A model generated the notes under the pieces. The model made no database searches and had not been told where the DNA came from. It worked only from the letters and a program-made list of their open reading frames with translations. A DNA stretch of 64,000 nucleotides. Origin: RSA11 sp965652565 (GTDB lineage Bacteria; Actinomycetota; Thermoleophilia; Solirubrobacterales; 70-9). Where the stretch lies: the NCBI GenBank assembly GCA_965652565.1, contig CBFGWL010000002.1, positions 1 to 64,000 of the forward strand, given 5' to 3'. Both the position numbers and the translations under genes were made by a program. Shown here piece after piece: positions 38,701 to 45,115 of this stretch (within the stretch, counting starts at the first letter, position 1; every line of letters begins with the position of its first letter).

Positions 38701-38944
38701 CGCGCTCTACAGGGTCGCGGCCCGCGAGGCGTGGGAGCTCGACGCGACCTTCGGCAGCTACTGGTATGTGCTCTCCGACGAACGGGTCCCGGTGCCGGCC
38801 GCCGACGACGACACGGAGCGCGTCGAGCGCACCGTGTTCGAGGTGGCGGCGGGCGTCGAGGCACAGGACTTCGAGCCCAAGCCGTCGTACGAGATCTGCA
38901 GCTGGTGCGACTACCGGTTGATCTGCCCGGCCAGCGAGGCGTAG
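35771..38944 (+). CDS. UvrD-like helicase fused to RecB/AddB-type Fe-S nuclease, degenerate motor
   Basis: 1,057 residues, the size and layout of AdnA/AdnB and AddB subunits. The N-terminal SF1 helicase has a Walker A with Arg for Lys (GTAGTGRT, Arg34), a Walker B of VLVDELEDA instead of VDEFQD, and eroded motifs III and IV. KGLEFDHLYLLG and YVAMSRAAKTL (V and VI) remain. The C-terminal PD-(D/E)xK nuclease is complete (GRVDRID, ELIDYKTG, QLALYR). It carries the Fe-S cysteine pattern C827, C1043, C1046, C1052 (CSWCDYRLIC). It may therefore be a nuclease with a dead or weak motor that needs a partner. No partner gene is nearby. GAGGAAG precedes the GTG. Confidence 0.85.
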   Translation: MEAGEGTGQGLGAEAVAAHESGALLLLGTAGTGRTEALVRRAAALTERGIDPRTLLVITRGRANAALLRLRIERALGHAHDEVWVGTYEEIAERLLRDYPVEAGLDPFFATVRPPERLALMLDHLDELPLRRHEIRGNPTGLLARLLRRIDLLKLERISPGALRDWAQDRERAASTAGERERARQELEFAELYARHDAILRDSGCLDDGELVLVAGRLLGSRADVAEDVAARFAHVLVDELEDACGAHLALLAGATPGAASVVASCDPAQAVRRTRGAGEASLGVFRRLHPDAREVTLAAPRRHGGEVTTVVSAVAGEIPGALGVERAAGAGEGVRFWRCAGERAQAQAAAREIEQLLAGGDVPAERVGVVVSSGWREGRLVAAALEERSVPFRFAGDAAFFGRPEVRDVLAWLRMLADPNDAAAVVRALTRPPTELRSGDLARVTTIARRRKLDMVAALEAALESPQLRPEARDRIQGFLKLQRSAANALEAMRADVFVRRLIERIGLRRQRLFAATPEAAERLVNLSRLAELAAEWSQRVPRGSVRDFVRHITAIADAGELGHDDGGAPVAGAVVLAEPEQVKGLEFDHLYLLGLGEGCLGGAPWEDRAIPDELLEEPLPPADDAAVARKRAMLAYVAMSRAAKTLVLSWPDEPDRAAAPAHFYEAARVALGAEEEVHEEEVFGPAEGLHATYRMIRDEVLESSWRAGSALSEMRLDTVEDVTAAVTRYLELIKLAALLQRPGDEPARDVLAALNEALGRVATPEQRAALEASALDQYVLGEERERDARRELVAARREPSLERFIPRRDGGLALSASDLDLYRTCPLKYKFARVFAIPQEPTINQRFGILIHNVLERFHAEELRGTETGAQRAGTLDRLLSLFEAGWRRQGFGSSDDELQYRDRAVAALARYHERHLRAESRPVWLERRFAFAIGPHQLRGRVDRIDQLPGGEYELIDYKTGDRRPAELADDLQLALYRVAAREAWELDATFGSYWYVLSDERVPVPAADDDTERVERTVFEVAAGVEAQDFEPKPSYEICSWCDYRLICPASEA

Positions 38945-39017
38945 TCGCCGATCGCCCGTCGCCAGTCTCGGCCCAGCCGCGCCGAGCGCTCAGACCGGCG
39001 ACCGGCGCCCGCGCGAG

Positions 39018-39905
39018 CTACTGACCCGCATCGGGATCGTCCGTGCGCTGCCGCAGGTAGCGCTGGAACTCGCGCGCGATCGCGTCGCCCGAGGGGACGT
39101 CGCCGCCCAGCGGGAGATCGTCCTCCTCGGACTGCTCGGCTTCGAGGCGGCGCACGAGCTCCTCGATCTCGGGGTTGGCGGCGACCGCCCGGTCGATCTG
39201 GCGCTCGAAGCGCTCCATCGCGTCCTCCAGCTCGGATGCCTCGATCGCCACGCCGGTGAGCCCCTCCAGGCGCCGCAGGAGGGCGAGGGCCGCCTTCGGG
39301 TTGGGCACCGCCGCCACGTAGTGAGGGATCGCGGCCCAGAGGCTGGCCGCCGGGATGCCGCGCTGGCGGCACTCCTCGTGCAGCACGCCGACGATGCCCG
39401 TCGGCCCCTCGTAACTCGAGCGCTGCATGCCGAGCCTGTCGACGAGGGACTCGTCGCTCGCCAGCCCCGTGACGGGCACGGGCCGGGTGTGGGCGACGTC
39501 GGCGATGAGCGAGCCCAGGCTCACGAACATCTCTACGCCGAGGCGCTGGGCCGCGTCGATGATCTCCCGGGAGAAGGTGCGCCAGCGCAGGTTCGGCTCG
39601 AGCCCGCTGAGCAGCACCAGGTCGTGCTCGGCGTTCGGCCCGCCGCGCGCGACCACGAGCGTGTTCGAGGGCCAGTCGATCCGCCGCGTCAGCCCCTCGA
39701 CGAGGCGGATCGTCGGCCGGTTCACCTGGAAGTCGTAGAACTCCTCGGGATCAAGCTTCGCCGTGATCTCCGAATCGAGGCTCGCGGCGACGGCCTCGAT
39801 CGCGGTGGTTGCGGCGCTGGCTGCGTCGTTCCAGCCCGCGAACGCACAGACGAGGATCGGGGACCGCAGTTCGGGCGGCTCGGCCTCCCAGTGCACGTGG
39901 CTCAC
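39018..39905 (-). CDS. PAC2-family protein
   Basis: 295 residues. LVCAFAGWNDAASAATTAIEA at the N-terminus, VLLSGLEPNLRW and the long helical C-terminus (about 220-295, very acidic) match the PAC2 family, related to eukaryotic proteasome-assembly chaperone 2. Actinobacterial members are widespread and their role is unresolved. The start is GTG 39905. It converges with the helicase-nuclease gene and is divergent from the second OB-HD gene. Confidence 0.85.
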   Translation of the reverse strand: MSHVHWEAEPPELRSPILVCAFAGWNDAASAATTAIEAVAASLDSEITAKLDPEEFYDFQVNRPTIRLVEGLTRRIDWPSNTLVVARGGPNAEHDLVLLSGLEPNLRWRTFSREIIDAAQRLGVEMFVSLGSLIADVAHTRPVPVTGLASDESLVDRLGMQRSSYEGPTGIVGVLHEECRQRGIPAASLWAAIPHYVAAVPNPKAALALLRRLEGLTGVAIEASELEDAMERFERQIDRAVAANPEIEELVRRLEAEQSEEDDLPLGGDVPSGDAIAREFQRYLRQRTDDPDAGQ

Positions 39906-39965
39906 GCGGCGAGCCTAGTACACGCGTGGCCGATCGCCGTCCGCGCCCATGGTCAAGATCGAGAT

Positions 39966-40895
39966 ATGGCGGAAGCAGTGACGGCGCCGGGTGGACCGGC
40001 GGCCAACGAGACGCGGCCCGGCGCGATCGGCGGGCTGCGCGCGGGGCAGCGGTTCGAGGGCCGCTACGCCTGCGCGCGGAAGGACCGCCTCACCGCGCGC
40101 AACGGCTCGACCTACCTCGCGCTCGAGCTGCGCGACCGGACCGGGAGCCTGCCCGCGCGCGTCTTTCGCGACGTCGATCGCATCGGCCTGCGCTTCGAGG
40201 CCGGCGACGCGGTGTGGGTGCGCGGTCGCACCGAGCGCTTCCGCGGCGAGCTGGTCGCCGAGCTCGAGGACGTCCGCGCGCTCGAGGCCGGGACCTACGA
40301 TCCGGCCGAGTTTCTGCCGGCGGCATACCGCTCGGTCGAGGAGCTCGAGGGGTTCCTCGAGCACCTGATCCGCGAGGTCCACGACCCCGGCCTCCGCGCC
40401 GTCGTTGAGGCGCTGCTGCTCGACGGCCCGGTGGCCGCCGAGTTCCGCCGCGCACCGTGCACGCGCGCCGGCCACCACGCGTACCTGGGCGGGTTGCTCG
40501 AGCACACCGTTGCGGTCGGCACGCTCGTCCTGGAGACCTGCCAGCTGCACCCGCGGCTCAACTCGGACCTACTGATGGCCGCGGCGCTCCTGCACGACAT
40601 CGGCAAGACGCGCGAGTTCACCTACGGGGCCGAGTTCGGGATCTCCGACGAGGGGCGCTTGCTCGGCCACCTCACCCTCGGCGCGCAGCTGATCACGCCC
40701 GCCGCCAAGGCCCTGCCCGCGGAGCAGCGCCTGGCGCTCCTGCACTGCGTGCTCTCCCACCACGGGCCGGACGCAGCGGGCAACCGGCCGCGGGGTTCGT
40801 CGAGTGGTTTCGGCTCGCCCGAGGCGCTCGCGCTCTACCGCCTGAACGCCCTCGACGCCTCGGTCAAGGGCGCGCTGGAGCACGGCCGCCTCTAG
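39966..40895 (+). CDS. Second OB-fold plus HD-domain phosphohydrolase
   Basis: 309 residues. OB-fold (about 25-105; FEGRYACARKDRLTA, YLALELRDRTGSLPARVF) then HD domain (LGGLLEHTVAVG, AALLHDIGKTREF, LLHCVLSHHG). All HD ligands are kept. It is the same architecture as the protein at 72 but clearly diverged, so the two are old paralogues. The 60-bp tandem repeat starts 15 nt after the stop. Confidence 0.85.
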   Translation: MAEAVTAPGGPAANETRPGAIGGLRAGQRFEGRYACARKDRLTARNGSTYLALELRDRTGSLPARVFRDVDRIGLRFEAGDAVWVRGRTERFRGELVAELEDVRALEAGTYDPAEFLPAAYRSVEELEGFLEHLIREVHDPGLRAVVEALLLDGPVAAEFRRAPCTRAGHHAYLGGLLEHTVAVGTLVLETCQLHPRLNSDLLMAAALLHDIGKTREFTYGAEFGISDEGRLLGHLTLGAQLITPAAKALPAEQRLALLHCVLSHHGPDAAGNRPRGSSSGFGSPEALALYRLNALDASVKGALEHGRL

Positions 40896-40910
40896 GCACG
40901 AGCCGCGCAG

Positions 40911-41075
40911 TCGCGAGAACGCTCCCCGCGAAAGCGCAGTTACGACGACGGGATCGTCGCGATCGCGCACTCGCGAGATCGGGGTTCGCGAGTACGCAGT
41001 TACGACGATGGGGTCGTCTCTATCGCGTACTCGCGAGGTTGCGGTTCGCGAGTGCGCGGTTACGACGTGGGCGTG
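40911..41075. repeat. 60-bp tandem repeat, about 2.7 copies, with internal dyads
   Basis: Three consecutive units start at 40911, 40971 and 41031 with an exact 60-bp period; each contains TCGCGAG, then TTCGCGAG (CCCGCGAA in copy 1), GTTACGAC and, in the first two, a GATCGTCG or GGTCGTCT arm. At each junction GCGYACTCGCGA pairs with TCGCGAGTRCGC across 8 nt, and CGACGA pairs with TCGTCG in unit 1. The third copy runs into the 3' end of the TauE-like gene: its TTA at 41060-41062 is that gene's stop codon. No ORF crosses it. It is not a CRISPR, because there are no unique spacers. Confidence 0.85.
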
Positions 41076-41434
41076 CGCAGCGCCCGCACGACGAGCTGCG
41101 CCGCGATCGCGAGCGCGAGGATCGCGAAGGCCACCTCGAGCGTGCGCTCGGGAACCTCGTTGGCGACGATCACACCGATCGCGACACCGGCGATCGAGAG
41201 CAGGCCGATGATCGCGGCGTCTCCGAGCCGCACGTTGCCGTAGCGCCGCTGCCGCCAGGTGCCCGCGAGCGCGACGATGATGATCGCGAGCAGCGACGTC
41301 GCCTCCGCGCGCACCTGCGGTTCGTCGAGGAAGATCACGAGCGCGGGCACGAACAGCACGCCGCCGCCCACGCCGACGAGGCCGCCCAGCAGGCCGCCGG
41401 CGAGGCCGAAGAGGGCCGCGAGGATCAGCTCCAT
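41060..41434 (-). CDS. Half-size TauE/SafE-family membrane protein (second of a pair)
   Basis: 124 residues with about four transmembrane segments. It opens with the family motif LAGGLLGGLVGVGGGVLFVPAL and ends LAIAAQLVVRALRT. Full TauE/SafE permeases (about 250 residues) contain two such repeats; this has one. It follows the other half-size gene by 22 nt, with GGAGGA before its ATG. The two probably form a heterodimer that exports or imports sulphite, sulphonates or other organic anions. Its last codons and stop lie inside the tandem repeat. Confidence 0.8.
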   Translation of the reverse strand: MELILAALFGLAGGLLGGLVGVGGGVLFVPALVIFLDEPQVRAEATSLLAIIIVALAGTWRQRRYGNVRLGDAAIIGLLSIAGVAIGVIVANEVPERTLEVAFAILALAIAAQLVVRALRTPTS

Positions 41435-41456
41435 CGGTGTCCTCCGTCGCGCGCGC

Positions 41457-41819
41457 TCATGTCAGCAGCAGCTCCAGCGCCATCCCGGTCAGCACCGCGG
41501 CGAACAGCAGGGAGACGGTGCGCTGCGGGATGCGCTGCTGGATCGCGGCGCCCGCGACCACACCGACCGTCGCGGGCACGCCGATCATCAGCCCTTTCGC
41601 GATGTCCACGTTCCCGTAGAACCCCTGTCCGACCGTCGCGAAGGCCGCGATGATCACGATCGCGGCGAGGCTCGTGCCCGTCGCGAGCCGCTCGCCGTAG
41701 CCGAACCAGAGGATCAACAGCGGGACGATGATCGTGCCGCCGCCGACGCCGAAGAGGCCGCTGAACGCTCCCGCAGCGGTCCCGACCGCCGCGAGCTTGA
41801 GGAACCTCTGGCCGGCCAC
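41457..41819 (-). CDS. Half-size TauE/SafE-family membrane protein (first of a pair)
   Basis: 120 residues, about four transmembrane segments, with the repeat motif AFSGLFGVGGGTIIVPLLILW and GTSLAAIVIIAAFATVGQG. Like its neighbour it contains one TauE repeat rather than two. The start is GTG 41819. The two halves differ enough to be stable specialised partners rather than a recent frameshift product. Substrate unknown. Confidence 0.8.
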   Translation of the reverse strand: MAGQRFLKLAAVGTAAGAFSGLFGVGGGTIIVPLLILWFGYGERLATGTSLAAIVIIAAFATVGQGFYGNVDIAKGLMIGVPATVGVVAGAAIQQRIPQRTVSLLFAAVLTGMALELLLT

Positions 41820-41860
41820 TCCCGCGATACTAAAGCCGCTGTGGTTCGATCCGACGGCCA

Positions 41861-42673
41861 GTGAGCAGCGCGGACGCAGCGCGCCCCGACTTCGCCCAGC
41901 TCGCCGCGCTTCGCCGGCGGCGCGGCGAAGCGGCCCTGCTCTTCGACATCGACGGCACCCTCGCGCCGATCACGACACGGCCCGGTGACGCCTCGGTGCC
42001 CGAGCCCACGCGCGAGTTGCTCGCCCAGCTCGCTGCCGCCTACGCGCTCGTCGGCTGCGTGTCGGGCCGGCAGGCTCTCGCCGGCCGGCGGATGGCCGGG
42101 CTCGACCAGATCGTCTACATCGGCAACCACGGCCTCGAACGCCTCGAGCCCGGGGCCGGCGACGTCGCCTTCGACCCGGCGCTCGGCTCGCGCGCGGACG
42201 CGGCGGCGCTCTTCATCGCGGATCTCGACCCCGACCGGCTCGAGGAGGCGGCGCTCGCCGTCGAGGACAAGGGGCCGATCCAGGCGCTGCACTGGCGGGG
42301 CGCGCCCGACGAGCAGCGCGCCGAGGCGGTCGCGCGCGCGATCGCCGCGGAGGCCCCGGCCGACGCCCTGCGCCCGCACTGGGGCCGCAAGGTGCTCGAG
42401 CTGCGCCCCGCGGTCGACGTCAACAAGGGGACGGCCGTCCGCCGCCTGCTGGCTGAGGCGCCGGTGCGGCTCGCGCTCTACGCGGGCGACGACCGCACCG
42501 ACCTCGACGTCTTTCGCGCGCTGGCGGACCTGGTCGCCGAGGGCAAGCTGGAGGCCGCGTTGCGCGTGGGCGTGCGCTCCAGCGAGGGGCCGCAGGAGAT
42601 CGTGGACGAGGCGGACGTCGTCGTCGAGGGAACCGAGGGCGTCCGCGAGCTGCTGCGCGAGCTGATCGGCTGA
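41861..42673 (+). CDS. otsB: Trehalose-6-phosphate phosphatase
   Basis: 270 residues, HAD fold: LLFDIDGTLAPI (nucleophile and acid Asp), GCVSGRQ, GNHGLE, ELRPAVDVNKGTAVR and GDDRTDLDVF. These are OtsB signatures. It releases trehalose from trehalose-6-phosphate. No otsA is in the window. The start is GTG 41861 and the stop overlaps the next ATG by 1 nt. Confidence 0.9.
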   Translation: MSSADAARPDFAQLAALRRRRGEAALLFDIDGTLAPITTRPGDASVPEPTRELLAQLAAAYALVGCVSGRQALAGRRMAGLDQIVYIGNHGLERLEPGAGDVAFDPALGSRADAAALFIADLDPDRLEEAALAVEDKGPIQALHWRGAPDEQRAEAVARAIAAEAPADALRPHWGRKVLELRPAVDVNKGTAVRRLLAEAPVRLALYAGDDRTDLDVFRALADLVAEGKLEAALRVGVRSSEGPQEIVDEADVVVEGTEGVRELLRELIG

Positions 42674-43221
42674 TGCTCTTCACGGAACTTCTGCGCATCA
42701 CCGTGTTGCTCGCCGCGGGCGTAGGCAGCGGCTTGATCGCGCTCTCGGTCCTCGTCGCCCAGCAGCAGCAGAGCACGACGGCGATCATCGTCGGGGCGGT
42801 CTGGTGGGTGGTCGCGGTGGTGATGGGCCTCGTCATGGGCCGCAGTCGCTCGGCCGGCGAGGCGATGACCAACACGCTCGCCGAGGCGCGCACCGCCTTC
42901 GAGCTGCCCTCCCAGAGCGCGACGCGGATCGCGCTCAGCCGCCTGTGGCCCGTCGGCGTGTTCGTGATCGTCTGCGGGGGAGCGGGCGTCGTGTGGCCGC
43001 AGGTGGCCGCGATCGCGGGCGGCTACGCGCTGCTCGTCGCCCTTTGGTGGCGTAACCGCGAGTCAGCCGTGCAGGCGATTGAGGACCGCGACGGCGTCCG
43101 CTTTTACGTCGAGCCCTCCTCGGCGCTGCGCCCGGTGAAGCTGATCCGCACGCCGGGGCTCTACCGCGACCGCAGCCCAAAGGTAAAGCCGCCGCCACCG
43201 CCGCCCGCGGCCGGAGTCTGA
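42673..43221 (+). CDS. Small membrane protein with a Pro-rich tail
   Basis: 182 residues with about four hydrophobic segments in two pairs (LLRITVLLAAGVGSGLIAL, IIVGAVWWVVAVVMGLVMG, and VGVFVIVCGGAGVVWPQV, IAGGYALLVALWW). A cytoplasmic C-terminal tail of about 50 residues ends KPPPPPPAAGV. Its ATG shares one base with the otsB stop, so the two are co-translated. I do not recognise the family; the poly-Pro end may bind a partner. Confidence 0.65.
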   Translation: MLFTELLRITVLLAAGVGSGLIALSVLVAQQQQSTTAIIVGAVWWVVAVVMGLVMGRSRSAGEAMTNTLAEARTAFELPSQSATRIALSRLWPVGVFVIVCGGAGVVWPQVAAIAGGYALLVALWWRNRESAVQAIEDRDGVRFYVEPSSALRPVKLIRTPGLYRDRSPKVKPPPPPPAAGV

Positions 43222-43232
43222 GGCCGCGCGCC

Positions 43233-44651
43233 TCATCCGCGCGCCCCCGCCCGCTCGCGCCGCCGCCGCTCGGCTCGGGTCCCGGCGACGCGGTGCGTGC
43301 CGGTGTCGAGCACGCGGTGCGTGCCGGTGTCGCCACGGCGCTCGCCGCGAGCGCGGGTCCGGCGCGGTTCCGCGCATGGCTCGCGCGGCTCGCTCTCCTG
43401 GGGGCCGCCGGCGAACGCCAGGGCGAACTCGGCCGTCCCGACCTCCCGCCGCCGGCGCGCGAACGCCCAGTAGGCCCCGCCGGCGGCGACGAGCGCCGCG
43501 AGGGAGCCCATCACGAGGCCGGCGCGCGGGCCGAGGTGCTCGGCCAGCCAGCCGACGATGGGGCTGCCGATCGGCGTCGAGCCCAAGAACACGATCGAGT
43601 AGAGCGCCATCACGCGGCCGCGCATCGACGGGTCGGCGCGCAGCTGCAGCGTCGAGTTGACCGATGCCGAGAAGGTCACGGCCGACGCGCCAAGACCGGC
43701 GAGCGCGAGCGCGGCGAGCGGCACCGTGGGAGCCAGCGCGGCGAGCGCCGCGAAGAAGGCGAACCCGAGCGACGCGCCAACGAGCACGTACGGGCTCACC
43801 TGGCCGCGCGCACCGGTGGCGAGCGCGCCGACCACGGATCCCACGCCCATCGTCACCGCGAGCGCGGAGTACGTGGACGAGTCGCCGTGGAAGGTGATGT
43901 CGGCGAGCAGCGGGAGCAGCACCTGGAAGTTCAGCCCGAGCGTGCCGACGAGCGCCATCATCGCCATGGGGATCGCGAGCTCGGGGCGGCTCAGCACGTG
44001 GCGCAGGCCGGCGCGCACCCCGCCACGCTGCCGCCGGGCGAGCTCGGCCGGCTGGATCCCGCTCGGATCGAGCGAGCGCAACATGACGATCATCGCGACG
44101 AACGAGAGGGCGTTCAACAGGAAACAGAAGGCGAGGCCCACCGTCGCGATCAAGAGGCCCGCGAGCGCCGGGCCGAACACCCGCGAGGAGTGCACGAGCA
44201 CGCTCTGCAGGCTGACCGCGTTGACGACGCGATCCTTGCCGACGAGCTCGATCACGAAGCTCTGGCGCGCCGGCCAGTCGATCGCGAGCACCAGGCCGCG
44301 GACGAGGACGAGCGCGAACACCATGCCCGCGGTGACCACGTCGCTGGCCGTGATCGCAAACAGCGTGAGCGCCGGGATCACGAGCAGGCTTTGGGTGATG
44401 AAGAGGATGCGGCGCTTCGGGAAGCGGTCCACGAGCAGCCCGCCCCACGCGCCGAAGAGCAGCATGGGCAGGAACTGCAGCGCCGCGGTGATGCCGACCG
44501 CCACCGCGCTGCCGGTGAGCGTCAGGATCAGCCACATCTCGGCGACGATCTGCATCCAGTTGCCGCTCACCGAGATGAGCTGGCCGATGAACCAGCGCCG
44601 GTAGTTGGGGATGGAGAGCGAGCTGAGGGAGCGCCGTAGGGCGGCCGTCAC
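43233..44651 (-). CDS. MFS transporter (MFS_3/EntS-like)
   Basis: 472 residues. About twelve transmembrane helices occupy residues 20-405, with the MFS motif GGLLVDRFPKRRIL between helices 2 and 3 and ANWMQIV-like QLISVSGNWMQIVAEMW at the start, typical of the enterobactin-exporter-like group. The C-terminal 60 residues are hydrophilic, Arg-rich and contain a repeated DTGTHRV. The start GTG overlaps the marR stop (GTGA), so the two form one operon, and a drug or siderophore efflux role is likely. Confidence 0.85.
   Translation of the reverse strand: MTAALRRSLSSLSIPNYRRWFIGQLISVSGNWMQIVAEMWLILTLTGSAVAVGITAALQFLPMLLFGAWGGLLVDRFPKRRILFITQSLLVIPALTLFAITASDVVTAGMVFALVLVRGLVLAIDWPARQSFVIELVGKDRVVNAVSLQSVLVHSSRVFGPALAGLLIATVGLAFCFLLNALSFVAMIVMLRSLDPSGIQPAELARRQRGGVRAGLRHVLSRPELAIPMAMMALVGTLGLNFQVLLPLLADITFHGDSSTYSALAVTMGVGSVVGALATGARGQVSPYVLVGASLGFAFFAALAALAPTVPLAALALAGLGASAVTFSASVNSTLQLRADPSMRGRVMALYSIVFLGSTPIGSPIVGWLAEHLGPRAGLVMGSLAALVAAGGAYWAFARRRREVGTAEFALAFAGGPQESEPREPCAEPRRTRARGERRGDTGTHRVLDTGTHRVAGTRAERRRRERAGARG
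43288..43332. repeat. 24-bp direct repeat in the MFS C-terminal tail
   Basis: The 21-bp core ACGCGGTGCGTGCCGGTGTC plus G occurs at 43288-43308 and 43312-43332, a 24-bp period. In frame it duplicates the peptide DTGTHRV. A small replication-slippage expansion in a disordered tail. Confidence 0.8.
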
Positions 44652-45091
44652 TCGGCATCACCCTCGAGCATTTGCTCGAGGACGTCGGCGGCTCGCTCGA
44701 GGGCTGCGTGGTCCTCGGGGTCGAGCTCGCGCAGGCGCCGCGAGATGTAGGCGTTCTTGCGCTTGCGCAGGCGCCGCAGAAGCGCCTTGCCCTCGGGGCT
44801 GACGCTCACGAGACAGGCGCGCCCGTCGGAGGGGTCCGGCGCCTTGGTGACGAGCCCGCCGCCTTCGAGCTGGCCGATGATGCGGGTGGCCGTGGGGCGC
44901 TTGACGCGCTCGATCTCGGCGAGCTCGCTCGGGGTGAGCGGGCCCTGGCGCTCGATCGACGCAAGGGCAGCCGTGAGCGTGGGCGAGAGACCCTCGCCCG
45001 CTTCCTGCCGCATCCGGCGCGCCGTCCGCGTGATCGCGTGGCGCAACCGCGCGGCGAGCTCCGTCAGCTCCGCTTCACGACTGGTTGCCAT
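44648..45091 (-). CDS. MarR-family regulator of the MFS operon
   Basis: 147 residues. Winged HTH (LTPSELAEIERVKRPTATRIIGQLEGGGLVT, wing DPSDGRACLVSVS) flanked by the dimerisation helices. It is first in an operon with the exporter, the classic layout for a ligand-sensing repressor that controls its own efflux pump. The ATG lies 2 nt from a pair of GCTAATTAGC palindromes and has no ribosome-binding site, so the message may be leaderless. Confidence 0.87.
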   Translation of the reverse strand: MATSREAELTELAARLRHAITRTARRMRQEAGEGLSPTLTAALASIERQGPLTPSELAEIERVKRPTATRIIGQLEGGGLVTKAPDPSDGRACLVSVSPEGKALLRRLRKRKNAYISRRLRELDPEDHAALERAADVLEQMLEGDAE

Positions 45092-45092
45092 C

Positions 45093-45115
45093 GCTAATTA
45101 GCCTAGCTAATTAGC
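45093..45115. promoter_or_regulatory. Paired MarR-type operators: two GCTAATTAGC palindromes
   Basis: GCTAATTAGC occurs at 45093-45102 and again at 45106-45115, 13 bp apart start to start. These AT-rich perfect palindromes stand out in a very GC-rich genome. They lie immediately upstream of the marR ATG, and the second overlaps the polX stop codon (TTA at 45111-45113). A MarR dimer bound here would cover the -10 region and start of its own transcript. Confidence 0.75.

Noticed and set aside
40911..41075. CRISPR-like array
   Set aside because: Units are contiguous with no unique spacers, each has internal dyads, and no cas gene is present.
43288..43332. 24-bp repeat as a regulatory element
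   Set aside because: It is in frame inside the disordered MFS tail and duplicates a peptide; slippage is the simpler explanation.
43293..44639. A 448-codon plus-strand frame opposite the MFS gene
   Set aside because: Composition is Arg/His/Glu-rich with no domain; the minus strand has a complete twelve-helix transporter.
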